Positions 51,401-60,063 are shown, counted from the first letter of the stretch. The stretch is 64,000 nucleotides of DNA from Distichodus sexfasciatus (GCA_032718565.1 JAVGVS010000021.1:3332712-3396711); one strand, 5' to 3'. The notes: generated from the letters alone by a model not told the origin. A program made the numbers and translations.

Positions 51401-51712
51401 TGCTGTTGTATTTAATTAAGTTGACAATATTGAGCGCATTGTTTCGACAAGACAGTGCGATTTAATTTGTAATCGGTCTAATATTTTCATGTTATAGACA
51501 GTAGATTAAAAATGCCGACTCACGTCTCTGAAGCGGTTCCAGTGCTTTATCTTGCGGCTGTATTGTGATATGGTGGACAGCCATTGCTCGTCTTCCATGA
51601 AATTGGCCGCATTCTCCGCGTCTCTGCCGCTCTTCACCGCGCCTGACATCGAGGATCCGACCGCGGTGAGGAGAACCAGCTGGAGGCACAAGAGATGTCT
51701 GATCCCGGCCAT
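21955..51712 (-). CDS. spock2: Testican-2, secreted SPARC/Kazal/thyroglobulin proteoglycan
   Basis: SPOCK2 is a secreted, calcium-binding proteoglycan of the extracellular matrix, abundant in brain. Coding exons in gene order: 51524-51712, 38313-38321, 36691-36736, 28252-28366, 26712-26817, 26008-26134, 24304-24423, 23994-24212, 23559-23621, 22410-22547 and 21955-22103. Frames join at every junction and give 426 aa, against 424 in human SPOCK2. Order: signal peptide (about 1-20), testican N-terminal region (39-120), Kazal-like domain (about 124-180), SPARC-type EF-hand region (about 199-310), thyroglobulin type-1 domain with CWCV (about 336-377), acidic tail ending GGYIW. Serines 384 and 389 in YSGDFGSGVG are the family's glycosaminoglycan attachment sites. 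NFMEDEQWLSTISQYS, DTTKDPCQKVKCSRHKVC and CIRPFFNSCD separate it from SPOCK1 and SPOCK3. The ATG at 51712 is the first in-frame AUG seen and directly precedes the hydrophobic segment. Confidence 0.95.
22410..22547 (-). CDS. spock2: spock2 thyroglobulin type-1 exon
   Basis: It encodes residues 333-377 with IPSCDEDGYYRKLQCDQS, the signature CWCV and the closing cysteine in NPDC. In human testicans this module is implicated in protease inhibition. All expected cysteines in this module are present. Acceptor TTACAG and donor gtgagt are canonical. Confidence 0.93.
23994..24212 (-). CDS. spock2: spock2 EF-hand (extracellular calcium-binding) exon
   Basis: It encodes residues 239-310. CKDSIGWMFSKLDTSNDL leads into the first loop (DTSNDLYLDHSE), and SCDSYRDGKVSTAEW forms the second. 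Acidic ligands expected in both SPARC-type EF-hands are present, so calcium binding is likely retained. Confidence 0.93.
24428..24460. repeat. (GA)n microsatellite
   Basis: About 33 bases of GA dinucleotides just outside the acceptor of the spock2 exon at 24304-24423. On the spock2 strand this is a (TC)n run upstream of the acceptor. Confidence 0.9.
24880..25055 (+). repeat. tRNA-derived SINE with the common fish tail
   Basis: The head GTGGTCTAGTGGTTAGGATA and box B-like GGTTTGAATCC are followed by a tail ending CTGGATTAGAGTGTCTGCTA then AATG-type repeats. This tail is widespread among fish SINEs and L2-like LINEs. The copy sits in a spock2 intron on the strand opposite the gene. Confidence 0.75.
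26008..26134 (-). CDS. spock2: spock2 exon: second half of the Kazal-like domain
   Basis: It encodes residues 156-197: CKLEQQSCLSGKELSVRCAG with PCPC following, then a proline- and alanine-rich linker. It joins the previous exon at ASQ|CKLEQ, in frame, completing the cysteine pattern of the Kazal-like module. Confidence 0.92.
26712..26817 (-). CDS. spock2: spock2 exon: first half of the Kazal-like domain
   Basis: It encodes residues 121-155, with SSCKACPLSASNPVCGSDGH in the middle. The exon opens with one base (A) that completes an arginine codon begun by AG at the end of the previous exon. This phase is what fixes the unusual GC donor of that previous exon. Confidence 0.92.
26895..27338. 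mobile_element. hAT-like MITE, full copy (family with GGTTGACCGATAT ends)
   Basis: The left end TAGAGGTTTACCAATAT and the right end in reverse complement TAAGGGTCGGCCGAGTAT form diverged inverted termini. The flanking octamers ATTAAAAC (26887-26894) and AATAATAC (27339-27346) match at 6 of 8 positions, compatible with a decayed hAT duplication. Internal short runs of CCGATA-type sequence are typical of such elements. A partial second copy lies at 29887-30090. Confidence 0.55.
28002..28123. mobile_element. Short palindromic MITE (copy 2)
   Basis: It aligns with 18361-18483: GTTCTAGACTACCTTTGAG, GGTAAATCTCCATTGGT and GACTAGGCTTAATCCATG are shared almost exactly. It lies just outside the spock2 exon at 28252-28366. 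Confidence 0.65.
28252..28366 (-). CDS. spock2: spock2 exon with a GC splice donor
   Basis: It encodes residues 83-119 and two bases of Arg120, including LDTTKDPCQKVKCSRHKVCV. On the minus strand the exon ends CACAG|gcaagt, the classical context for the rare GC-AG intron class. The nearby GT four bases further on (CACAGGCAA|gtaaca) would shift the frame in the next exon and replace the testican sequence by an early stop, so the GC donor is required. Confidence 0.88.
29887..30090. repeat. Partial second copy of the 26.9-kb element together with its left flank
   Basis: A 34-base segment beginning CAGCACTATTATATTCATG is identical at 26868 and 29887 and extends about 26 bases outside the element's inferred left end. 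Similarity then continues through the element to about 30090 and stops. Sharing of the flank suggests local duplication of genomic DNA rather than two independent insertions, unless the true element end is further left. Confidence 0.5.
30688..31287. mobile_element. DNA transposon (MITE-like), about 600 bp, long inverted ends
   Basis: The left end ACCCTCCACGGCAAAACCAG continues TCACTTGT. The right end in reverse complement repeats this almost exactly, about 30 of 32 positions. No coding frame is present and the target duplication is not clear. It lies in a large spock2 intron. Confidence 0.75.
31288..36690 (-). other. spock2 intron sequence
   Basis: A long AT-rich intron stretch between the exons at 36691-36736 and 28252-28366. 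Apart from the interspersed repeat at 34412-34752 I recognise no exon, RNA gene or transposon here. Confidence 0.4.
34412..34752. repeat. Interspersed repeat with ATTC run and 'GTGGGAGGAAATCGGAGCACC' core
   Basis: The sequence opens with a (TTCA)n run and 'ATCTGAACCACTTAATCCCA'. It continues through CGTGAGGTGGGAACCAACC and CACAGGGCACACACACTTAC to GTGGGAGGAAATCGGAGCAC, then CTGTGAGGCGACAGCGCTAA. I recognise this order as a very common interspersed repeat of teleost genomes, but I do not assign a class. Confidence 0.6.
36691..36736 (-). CDS. spock2: spock2 exon encoding DDYVRNVEDPQGSEE
   Basis: A 46-nt exon for residues 67-81 of the acidic N-terminal region; its last base starts Ser82. The human equivalent reads DDYIKSWEDNQQGDEA. 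Acceptor TATCAG and donor gtgagt are canonical on the minus strand. Confidence 0.85.
38313..38321 (-). CDS. spock2: spock2 9-nt microexon encoding Glu-Val-Glu
   Basis: On the minus strand the nine bases GAAGTAGAG are bounded by an acceptor (a pyrimidine-rich stretch ending CAACTGAAG) and a strong donor (gtacgt). The upstream exon ends RFRD and the downstream exon begins DDYV. Adding EVE reproduces human SPOCK2 FRDEVEDDY exactly at this point. SPOCK1 lacks these three residues. Both neighbouring junctions are in phase 0, so skipping would keep the frame. Confidence 0.82.
38709..38942 (+). repeat. tRNA-derived SINE, full-length
   Basis: The head GGCAGATGGTGGCGTAACGG is followed by box B-like CGGTTTGAATCTC. 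The body (GTACTCATGAGCAAG, CTCCTTCATGGATGGGTCAA) and the tail CAATGACAAATAATCACTTA are shared with copies at 47021-47815, 49556-49760, 52735-52899 and 53140-53389. Confidence 0.8.
40756..41372. mobile_element. Non-autonomous hAT-like element, 617 bp
   Basis: An exact 8-bp duplication TTGAGATG flanks it at 40748-40755 and 41373-41380. The ends are CAGTGTTGGAAAGGTTAC and, in reverse complement of the right end, CAGTGTTGGGGAGTAACGG. Subterminal repeats of GTATTCCGTTAC type are present. No transposase frame. It sits in the long first spock2 intron, immediately beside a block (40.4-40.75 kb) that is also preserved in the spock2-like relic at 61.4-61.65 kb. Confidence 0.88.
42928..43375 (+). repeat. 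tRNA-derived SINE with an internal foldback
   Basis: The head GTGGTCTAGTGGTAGGTTGC, then box B-like GGGTACAAATCC near 42973, begins the copy, and it ends with AAGGCGTCTGCTAAATGCAG, the same tail family as 24880-25055. Between them lies a near-perfect foldback at 43115-43162 that the other copies lack. Confidence 0.65.
43115..43162. repeat. Near-perfect 20-bp inverted repeat with an 8-nt loop
   Basis: AGTGAATCAGAATTGAGGGT at 43115-43134 is the exact reverse complement of 43143-43162, separated by TGCATGTC. It lies inside a SINE copy. It could be an inverted duplication within the repeat or a transcribed hairpin; the sequence alone does not decide. Confidence 0.9.
44000..47000 (-). other. First spock2 intron sequence
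   Basis: No exon or RNA gene was recognised. Small simple repeats occur (AATG tract near 44407, CA and CT runs near 44690 and 46245). The remainder looks like unique intron sequence. Confidence 0.4.
47021..47815 (+). repeat. tRNA-SINE split by a hAT insertion
   Basis: The SINE body from ACCGGTAAAGGTACCACTAA to CTCATGAG (47021-47052) continues after a 603-bp insertion at 47656 (CTCATGAGCAAGTTATC) to the tail at about 47815. Removal of the insert and one duplication copy restores the order seen in the intact copies at 38709 and 53140. The tRNA-like head is missing. Confidence 0.85.
47053..47655. mobile_element. Non-autonomous hAT-like element inserted in a SINE
   Basis: The 8-bp duplication CTCATGAG (47045-47052 and 47656-47663) belongs to the SINE and flanks the element exactly. 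The ends are CACTGTTGG and, in reverse complement of the right end, CAGTGTTGTGCACGTTAC, related to those of the 40756-41372 element. The last third carries several GTTACT/AGTAAC motifs in both orientations. Confidence 0.88.
49556..49760 (+). repeat. tRNA-derived SINE, diverged copy
   Basis: GCTGGTTCAAATACCAG (box B-like), CTTGAGCAAGGTACTGACCC, then GGATGGATTAAATGCAGAGG and TTTACAATGACAAGAAAATC follow the order of the other copies of this family. The head is diverged. Confidence 0.7.
51524..51712 (-). CDS. spock2: spock2 first coding exon with signal peptide
   Basis: It encodes residues 1-63. The hydrophobic segment IRHLLCLQLVLLTAVGSS directly after the start fits a secretory signal peptide, then NFMEDEQWLSTISQYS and KHWNRFRD, the conserved testican N-terminal block. 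The in-frame sequence upstream continues open to about 51778 but begins with GTG, not ATG. The region is GC- and CpG-rich, as expected near a promoter. Confidence 0.9.
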
Positions 51713-51828
51713 GAGAGCTCGCTGTGTGGCGGACAAAAACACGGCGTTCTCTACTTCAGTTTTCCCTCCTCCTCTCACACTGATGAACAGGTCTCACTAA
51801 GAGCTGAGCACTGAGAAGTGATAATGTG

Positions 51829-51853
51829 ATGTGTGTGTGTGTGTGTGTGTGTG
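51829..51853. repeat. (TG)n microsatellite
   Basis: A short TG run that begins the simple-sequence block upstream of spock2. Confidence 0.85.
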
Positions 51854-51869
51854 CGCGAAGGCACACCGG

Positions 51870-51870
<1 letters not shown>

Positions 51871-51931
<61 letters not shown>

Positions 51932-52019
51932 AGAGAGGAAGGAGAGAGGAGAGAGAGGGAGTGGAGAGAGAGGGAGAGAGAGAGAGAGAGAGAGAGGGAG
52001 AGGGGAGAGGAGGGAGAGG

Positions 52020-52062
<43 letters not shown>

Positions 52063-52139
52063 AGAGAGAGAGGAAGGGAGAGAGAGAGAGGGACGAGAGG
52101 GAGGAGAGGGAGGAGAGGGAGGAGAGAGAAGAGAGGGAT

Positions 52140-52170
<31 letters not shown>

Positions 52171-52277
52171 GGAGAGAGGGAGAGAGAGAGGGAGATAGAG
52201 AGAGAGGAGAGAGAGAGAGGGGAGAGAGAGAGAGAGAGGAGAGAGAGAGGGGAGATAGAGAGAGGGGGAGAGAGAGA

Positions 52278-52314
<37 letters not shown>

Positions 52315-52522
52315 GAGGAGAGGGAGAGAGAGAGAGAGAGGAGAGAGAGAGAGGGGAGAGAGAGAGAGGGAGAGAGAGAGAGGAGAGGGAGAGAGAGAAG
52401 GGAGAGAGAGAGAGAGGGTTTTATAGGAGAGGGAGAGAGGAGAGAGAGAGAGGGGAGAGAGAGAGAGAGAGGAGAGAGAGGAGAGGAAGGAGAGAGAGAG
52501 AGAGAGGGAGCGGGAGAGAGAG

Positions 52523-52584
<62 letters not shown>
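51871..52584. repeat. Long (GA)n polypurine tract upstream of spock2
   Basis: Over 700 bases of the plus strand consist almost only of G and A in GAGA, GGGAGA and GGAGGAGA units. One clear interruption (GGTTTTATAGG) lies near 52417. It starts about 160 bases upstream of the spock2 ATG, where on the gene strand it is polypyrimidine. Arginine-glutamate and serine-leucine reading frames across it are artefacts. Such tracts can form triplex DNA and are often collapsed or expanded in assemblies. Confidence 0.97.
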
Positions 52585-52587
<3 letters not shown>

Positions 52588-52734
52588 TCAGTCCACTTAA
52601 GGCTGTAAAAGAAATATACTGTATTCTGTTTCTTTGGTACATATACAGTATATATCCTTATATAACCCTTAAGTATGAAATGTAGTATGAAAAATGACTA
52701 ATTACTGCAATTTTTAAGTGAATTTAAGTGAGGA

Positions 52735-52899
52735 AATGTGACCTGTGCATTTGACACATCCGTGAAGGAGCAGTGGGCAGCTTTGGCAGTGCCCGGGGAG
52801 CAGTGCTTGGTGACAGTACCTTGCTCATGGGTACCTGTCCAGGATTTGAACCAGCAACCTTCTGATCAACTCTCTAACCGTTACGCTACCAACTGCCCC
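52735..52899 (-). repeat. tRNA-derived SINE, reverse orientation
   Basis: Read on the minus strand it begins with GGGGCAGTTGGTAGCGTAAC, then box B-like GGTTCAAATCC, and the body shared with 53140-53389. The two copies are nearby and inverted. Confidence 0.8.
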
Positions 52900-53139
52900 T
52901 ATGGGAAATGAAAACCAGGAACATCTTCTTTTTGCATCTAGCAGCATAAAATTTGTTGTATTATGAACTATGAACCCTGAACTAAAACGAACTACGATGC
53001 CTTCAAGATGCCTCTTGTCCTCACCAGGATAACAGGACATAAAGCAGTTCAAAAATAAATGCACTTTATTTTGACACATCAACCTTTGAACGGAGATGCA
53101 AAGTTTGCAAAAACACAAAAAAGTCTAAAGTGGGTGACT

Positions 53140-53389
53140 GGGGCAGTTGGTGGTGTAACGGTAGGGCGTTTGCCCTGTGATCAGAAGGTAGCAGGTTCAA
53201 ATCCAGGGCCAGTAAAGTTACCACTGAGGTACTCATGAGCAAGGTACCCTCCCCAAGCACAGCTCCCCGGGCGCTGCCCTTGTTAGCTGCACACTGCTCC
53301 TTCACGGATGGGTCAAATGCAGAGGTCACATTTCGTTGTGGTGCACTGTGTGCTGTGCTGTGTTGTGTTCACAATGTCAAATAATCACT
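53140..53389 (+). repeat. tRNA-derived SINE, full-length
   Basis: It starts GGGGCAGTTGGTGGTGTAAC, carries box B-like GCAGGTTCAAATCC, and runs through GTACTCATGAGCAAGGTACC and CCTTCACGGATGGGTCAAAT to CAATGTCAAATAATCACTCC. It is the best preserved copy of the family in the window. Confidence 0.85.
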
Positions 53390-54689
53390 CCCTCACATCA
53401 CTCACCCAATGTTACCTCTAAATGTTGTATGCCAGACAATATCCAGGAGATTAGGCTAATAGTTTAAGATCTTAAGTTCACAAAAACTTTGTGCTTGCAT
53501 GAAACTATCCACTTCATTGTATTACATTTTCTTTCATGTGTATAATAAGTGTATTTGTGGTGGCAATAGAATCCTATATGATATCAAATGCCACTGTAGG
53601 TTCTAATTTTGAAGGAGGCAATATCAATGCAATCACATCTTTCTTGTTTATAGATGTGTGATCAATAGACCGGCAATCTAATACATTTACATTTAAACTG
53701 ATAGGTCAGTTTTCCAGAATCCAATTACATCTTGGAGTGCATTGTCAGCACTCTCTGCTGAAAGTCCTTCCAGTCTAGTGAAGCTAGATCCAGTGTGAGT
53801 AGTAAGTTGGAAACAGGTCAGTGATGAACACAGGGTAAATAATGCATGGCAACATAAGGATGACAGTCTGTGAACGTACAACTAAAAGGAAGATTGTACA
53901 AATGAAATTAGGTAACTAGTAAAATAGATATGAAATTGTTGTTTCTAGTGTATGTGTAAATGTTCAACCAATAACACATCTTATATAAAACTGATCTCAA
54001 AGTGAAACATTTAATCAATATCATCTGCATAATTCCAACAATCAATAAGGCAGTTTTCAGTTTACTGACAGAAAATCAAGCATAGCTTTGTAAATATTCA
54101 TTAGGGGACTGTAATGATCTTTCTGAAATCAATGTTTGAGGCTGAAACAGTCACCAGGAAATGAGGCATTAAAAATAATAAATACTGGAGTCTGCTGTCA
54201 CTGTGAGGTTTTGTTAACATCTTACTAATAAAGGTATTAGAGGTCAGTCATTTTTAAATTAATAATCTACAGACAATGTGTAATTTCTTATCCCTCTTCT
54301 CACTCACAGACACCACACAGAAAACCTCAAAACATCAAAATGTCAAAAATAAACCACCAGTCACAGCTCTGAAACCAACACAGATAAAATAAAAAAGACA
54401 CATTAACACAAGAATAGCACACACAGATACTTGCTGAACTAAGAGCCACCTTCAAAAGAGAGTCCCGCAGGAGAAATACATTACAGCACAAAAGGCAGAC
54501 AGGAAAAAATATACCATTAGAGTGCCCATGTACTGAATCACAGTCCAGATCATGACACAATGAGGGGAAATAAGAAAATAAGCTAATAATCTTTCTGTCC
54601 TTCAAACAGATTCCATAATTCCATAGTATATTTGTATTAATGATAACAGAGCAGGCATTGAGTGTCTCTTTATGGTAGTCATATCAACT
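53390..54689. other. Intergenic sequence, nothing recognised
   Basis: AT-rich spacer upstream of spock2 with no coding, RNA or transposon signature that I can support. Confidence 0.4.
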
Positions 54690-55160
54690 CTTTAAAGTTC
54701 AGAATCAGATTCAGAAATCAGAGTGAAGTTTATTGGCAAGTACATTGTCACATATATGAAATTGTATCGCTTGGTGCTAAGACATTAAGAGCAAAAAGCT
54801 TTCACAAATGTGTTTTTATATACACGATTCTAATATAAATAAAAATAGAATGGATATTGGTTATTGTATATGGATATTGATGTGCAAATGGAAAAATATG
54901 CACTTTTAAAGAGAGTGCAAGGATATGCTGTAGTTACTTGTACAGAAGTAGAGAATGTATGCTATTTGGTTAAATAAAAGTGCAATCCAAGTTAAGGATC
55001 TGCAATAGTATAATGTTTACAGTATGAGAAGTATAATATGACAATATAGGTATGCAAATACGCAGTACAGGGTGGGAGACAGTTGTGGTCTCTGGCGTTG
55101 TTAATGAGGCCAGCAGGGAAAAAGTCAGATGCTCCACTGACTGAGCTATCCGAGCCCAAC
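54690..55160 (-). repeat. Repeat with a tRNA-Lys-like head
   Basis: On the minus strand the segment starts near 55160 with CTCGGATAGCTCAGTCAGTG, then GAGCATCTGACTTTTTC, closely resembling the acceptor, D-arm and anticodon part of tRNA-Lys. The T-arm is absent. The body runs to ATCAGATTCAGAATC-type sequence near 54705 and contains TTTATTGGCAAGTACATTG on the plus strand, a motif familiar from fish repeats. It is a SINE rather than a functional tRNA. Confidence 0.55.
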
Positions 55161-57404
55161 AAAGTTTTCTTTATTTTGAGTCAAGTGGACAGAGACAATT
55201 ATATATAGATAGAATATATCTCGTTTTTTTTAGAGGGGGAGTAGTGGCAGTGTTTAGCACTAATTACTTCAATATGTTCTTTAAATTATATACCAAAGAC
55301 ATTTCACACGCTGATGCTATGAATGAGAGTTTTAATGAATGTGCAGAGGAGGAGTAAATATGGTGCAGAGTAAATATGGTGCAAATATAAGCCTGCAGCA
55401 TTAACACAATATCTTATACTCATCTACCGAGTGGATGGAGCACAGAGGATACTACATTAGGTACAGAAAATGAATCATTTTACATCACACAATAAAAAAG
55501 TGAAGGTGTCTGCAAACATAATCGACAAGAATGTGGATTATAAAGATCATATCTCCAGTAATATATTTCATCGGCTTTTAATATCATGGTTACAAAACAG
55601 AGCTTCAGCAACAGACTGTTTGATACTGGACTCAAGTTTTATCTGAAAAGTATGGAAATACATATTCCCTGTCTGTAGCTTGCTGTCATGCTGCTCTCTG
55701 TGGCATCTGCCAGTCTGCAGGGCTGAAGCAGGACACAGTGCGAGGTCAGCAATGAGGTCAGATGCTGACAGCAGCTCAAGTCCCTTCAGTTACAGCTGCC
55801 TGCAGTAGTCAACAGAGAAAGGAGCAGCATCGGGCTCCAGCTTCACTCGCTAAAAACAGCCTGTTTCTATCTTTTTTATGTATCAATTTTATGGCCCATT
55901 ATTTGATAATAGTTGATAGCCGATAAGTTGCAAAGCGTCATGTGATTAAGTTAAGCTGAATTTATTCTGTGATTGTGCGAACGCAGTAGATACATCAATT
56001 TGTCATAGATTATTCAGTGATATCTCTGCTAAGTCTGTTATCATTGCACCAACAAATGTTAATGTTTGATGCCTGTTTAATCAATAAAATGAAAATATGT
56101 GCAGAAGCATTTAGATGAGAAAATAGAGTAACAAAAAAAGATTACTTTTTAATAGAAACAAGGCTGCCACCATATTTTCTGTTTGAAATTCAAACTTTTT
56201 ACAGCACATCCTGCAGAAGCTGAATCAGATTAATACCTGGGTAATTTGCAGGCCAAATCAGCACATGAATGCCAGGACCCAAGGATTCACATTAGAACAT
56301 TGCTCAGAGCATCATACTGCCTTCAATGGCTTGATCCCATAGTTCATTCAACTGCCATCTCTATACCATGGAAAATTACAATTACACTTGTTTATTTTTC
56401 CTCCATCTAACACACCATCTTTAGGAAATGACCACTCACTGACTTATATAGAGTATCCCCCACTGACAAGTGTGATTATGATGAGATAATCAATATCGAA
56501 CCAGTCAGCAGTGTAATACTGTGGCTGATTGGTGAAATGGAAGGTAAGGAAATGAAATCGACTTTAAAACTATTGCAAAAGTAGCATTTTCTTCTCATCT
56601 CTGAGCTCTGAGCCACTCAATGAGATTTGTGAGGTTGCAGTTCTCTCCCAGGCAGAGTTAACCTGAGAAGCTCTTCATTTGATGTCAGCAATCGGTCACA
56701 TGCTAGCAGCCAGCTCCAGTTGGAGTAGAGGAACCTGACATATCTCCGGGCGGTGCTGTTTTTAACTGTTTGTAACGATTTCTGTGAGTATTGATTCACC
56801 CTTTCTTAATGACTTCCAGCACATCTATATTTACTGTAGAGGTGCTGAACTTTGCACTTATCTGAGGCCCTTGTGAGCATGTGCTTGTGACCATGTGCTA
56901 AAACTGACACCCAGAGTCAAAAGGTAGGTAAACAGACTGAGAGACTTCAAGTTTCCCAAGGTGGAGGCACATCTTCTCCTGTGCCACACCAACATGCAAC
57001 ATGCAAACTAAATCATACAACTTCTAATAAGAGAGGAACAAAGACACCACTTGAACAGAAACACAGAGGATGAGGCTTTTTTTCTGTGTTCACTTTGCTG
57101 CAGCACTAGTGAGTAGGCCTACAGCAAAAAGAGCTCATTAATCACAGCCGATTGGAGGAGACGCAAGATCAGGCTGAATCCTCTTGGGGTGAGGGCTGCA
57201 GCCTCGGGGGGCAGGAGGGAGCTGACTAATTAACCAGAGAGAGAGAGAGAGAGAGAGAGGTCAGCAAGCCTCTTTACCCAGCACAAATACTAAAGAAAAG
57301 TTTAATATATACAGTGCATTGAGATTTTGAAAAGAACATAACACAGAGTTTCTTCTGTGATTGACATAATGAAAATATATTTTCAGAAATAATTTTGTTA
57401 AAAT
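55161..57404. other. Intergenic sequence, only simple repeats seen
   Basis: No gene was recognised. A (GA)n microsatellite lies at about 57237-57259. The remainder is unremarkable AT-rich sequence. Confidence 0.4.
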
Positions 57405-57754
57405 ATAAGAAGTAGAGGTGTGAATATTCACTGGTCTCATGATTCGATTCGATTCGATTATGATTATCACATCAGCGATTCGATTCGATATCTCGATGCA
57501 TTGCGATGCATCGCGATGCATCGCGATGCATGCAATCAATTTTTCTAAATTACTTCACATTGCACGCAGATTGGGCAGGGATCACAGATTGGGCAGCTAT
57601 AGTTGCTACTGAATTTTTATGCCACAGCCAGAAAATCACCAAGCAATGTCATTATGATACAACTGGTTCTGCCCCAGGGACCACCACTCAGACTAAGTGT
57701 TGGAGGGAGTATTTTTTGTATTACTTTTTAGATATTTGCATTAAATTCATTATT

Positions 57755-58210
57755 CATAAAGATCAAAGTCAAAGTCAAAGTAAACTTTGTCACCTCTGCT
57801 ATATACTGTACAGATATACAGAGAGACGAGACGACGTGGCTCCAGTTTACACAATGCAACAAGAAACAGGGAAGAAAGAACAAATAGGGCATATAGAATA
57901 AAAAGTATATAAATAGTATACAAAATATACATTTTAAACTAGAAATGGAGTATTAAATATAAACTTTAAACTTGTACTAGAAATAGAAGTAGAAAGAGAG
58001 AATTTAGATGCAGTATTAACCTACAAAAGTGGAAATTGACTTTTACACTGTATGTGCAAGAGGTTAGAAACAGTTTCAATATGAAAAATTCTATATCCAG
58101 TCTATTAATATAACAGTATCTCTTAAAACAATCTGACTAATATTGAAGTTTGTGCAGATATTATAACAGCAGTGGAGAACTAGAGTCTGTGCAATACTTT
58201 TCAATAATTT
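57755..58210. repeat. Interspersed repeat within the outer hAT element
   Basis: It starts with AAAGTCAAAGTCAAAGTAAA then CTTTGTCACCTCTGC and continues through ACAGATATACAGAGAGACGA to ATATAAATAGTATAC-type sequence. The composition and motif order resemble the body of the tRNA-Lys-headed repeat at 54690-55160. The edges are approximate and no target duplication was found. Confidence 0.45.
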
Positions 58211-58481
58211 GTGCAGATACAGTTAGTTAGAAGGTAACCAGTGATATACACAATCAATGTTCAAAATATGCCCAAATCAGTTGGAAATGTTTTGAAAAAT
58301 TAAAAAGAAATCATTTTTATAAAGTGAGTTCAGTAGTAAAAGTGGACGGCATGTCACAGACCATCTGCAATGCCGCCGTGGACCGCTAGGGGGCAGCGGA
58401 TCCCCGGTTGAAAACCTCCGTTAAAATCGATTACGAGGTGCCTTTGCATCGATGCAGCATCGTCCACATCTGCATCGCGAT

Positions 58482-60014
58482 TAGAGATGTGGCCGATCCG
58501 ATATGTGGATCGGTATCGGTCAGATAACGGGCTCAAACAGCTGGATCGGGAATCGGCGGCGTTGGGCCGTTCTATGGAGCCGGTCTGTAAATGCGTGTGC
58601 ACTCAAGTCGTTATGCATGGGAAGTGGCACTGCGGTAAAGTAGAGCTGAAATGACTGTTAAAATAACTCGAATAATTCGTTTACAAAAATGGTCGAAGCA
58701 ATTTTTCTAGAATCGACGCTTCGTTTAAATAATTTTACTCGCTAGAGCAGCTCCGCTTGGATTTCTACGACGGCGTTTTAGTGCCACCTTAAAAAGAAAT
58801 CTACGTGCCACCTTAAAAAAAAAAAAAAATCTACGTGCCACCTTAAAAAAAAAAATCTAAGATTACGAGAATAAAGTCGAAACTACGAGAATAAAGTCGA
58901 AATGTTACGAGAATCAAATTATATCAAACTACATTTAACTTTTTAATAAACCTTACCTTTGGCGGTTGATGTTGGCAAGGTCTTCCGTAGAGCTAACTCA
59001 CTGGCGCAGACGACGTGCTTGTACAGAACATATCTTAAACATTCACGTCAAAATTCTACTTTATTCTCGTAGTTTCGACTTTATTCTCGTAACATTTCGA
59101 CTTTATTCTCGTAACATTTCGACTTTATTCTCGTAGTTTCGACTTTATTCTCGTAACATTTCGACTTTATTCTCGAAACATTTCGACTTTATTCTCGTAG
59201 TTTCGAGTTTATTCTCGTAATCGTAGATTTTTTTTAAGGTGGCACTAAAACGCCGTCGTAGATTTCACACGGAGGCTTAATAGTGACACGTTTTCAGTGG
59301 CGCGATCAAGACAAGACCTGATCCCTCTGTATGTGAAAGTATTTGTGAGATGTTCCTGCACTAAAACACAAGTAAATGCATAAAAACATTTTTCGATGTA
59401 AACACACACGCTGTGTTAATGAGCGCGCCCATGCCCGCGTTACTCGCAAAACGCTTCAGTTCGGTCAAATTGTCGCCTTTATTACAGACACAAACCATAT
59501 TTTAGCTGAAAAATAACCACAACAACCAGCGTTCTACTCACAATTCTGTCGTTTATTTAGATTTTCCCAGAGATTTCCCATAGTTTATTCTGGAACGCGC
59601 GACAAACGCATCATTGTGGCAAATGTAGTTCTCTGCAAAAGCAGCTCATTTTATAGGCCAAATTGGTTCAAAATATGGTATTTCATTTTCAGTTGCTCAT
59701 AAAAAAAAAAAAATTATAATGTTATAGTGTAATCAATAAGAAAGAAGAAGTATTTATATGTCTAAACGAATATTTTTTGAGAACAAATCATTTAGCATAT
59801 ACATGTGTGTGTAATTATTACATTGTTTTAGTTAGGAAAACAGTATTTAAATGAAGCATTTCCTTAAGCATAACAATAATGTCAGTCATGTATTCAGACA
59901 TTTTAAAGCAATATTTTATGTTTAAAAAAAGACTGTGACTGTATCGGATTTGTATCGGCAGATATCCAAGTTTACAATATTGGTATCGGACATAAAAAAG
60001 TGGTATTATCTCTA
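58482..60014. mobile_element. Inner hAT-like element
   Basis: An exact 8-bp duplication ATCGCGAT (58474-58481 and 60015-60022) flanks it; the target is the palindromic subterminal repeat of the outer element. The ends are TAGAGATGTGGCCGATCCGA and TAGAGATAATACC (reverse complement of the right end). The subterminal zones contain GGATCGGTATCGG and TATCGGCAGATATCC motifs. No transposase frame; it hosts a MITE at 58765-59261. Confidence 0.85.
58765..59261. mobile_element. MITE with perfect long inverted ends and 'GAGAATAAAGTCGAAA' repeats
   Basis: The first bases CTACGACGGCGTTTTAGTGC, then CACCTTAAAAA, are the exact reverse complement of the last 31. The next zone carries tandem TACGAGAATAAAGTCGAAA units near the left end and their reverse complement near the right, so most of the element folds back on itself. 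ATTT at 58761-58764 and 59262-59265 is a possible 4-bp duplication. It is the third nesting level at this locus. Confidence 0.85.
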
Positions 60015-60063
60015 ATCGCGATGCATCGATTATGTGATTAATTTCAACACCCCTAATAAGAAG

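Larger units (their letters stand above)
57413..60055. mobile_element. Outer hAT-like element containing nested insertions
   Basis: An exact 8-bp duplication ATAAGAAG flanks it (57405-57412 and 60056-60063). The ends are TAGAGGTGTGAATATTCA and, in reverse complement of the right end, TAGGGGTGTTGAAATTAATC. Next to the left end are tandem GATTCGATTCGATT and palindromic GCATCGCGATGCATCGCGAT units. It hosts an inner hAT at 58482-60014 and another repeat at about 57755-58210. Without them about 0.65 kb remains, so it is non-autonomous. Confidence 0.88.

Noticed and set aside
51713..51778. N-terminal extension of spock2 by 22 residues
   Set aside because: The upstream frame opens with GTG rather than ATG, and the extension would place charged residues before the signal peptide. 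The ATG at 51712 fits a secreted protein.
51775..52685. Several open frames of 100-284 codons made of Arg-Glu or Ser-Leu repeats
   Set aside because: They arise only from the (GA)n tract; every frame of a long dinucleotide repeat stays open. No splice context or conserved domain.
55110..55160. tRNA-Lys gene on the minus strand
   Set aside because: The 5' half is tRNA-like but the T-arm and 3' acceptor are missing and a repeat body follows, so it is a SINE head.
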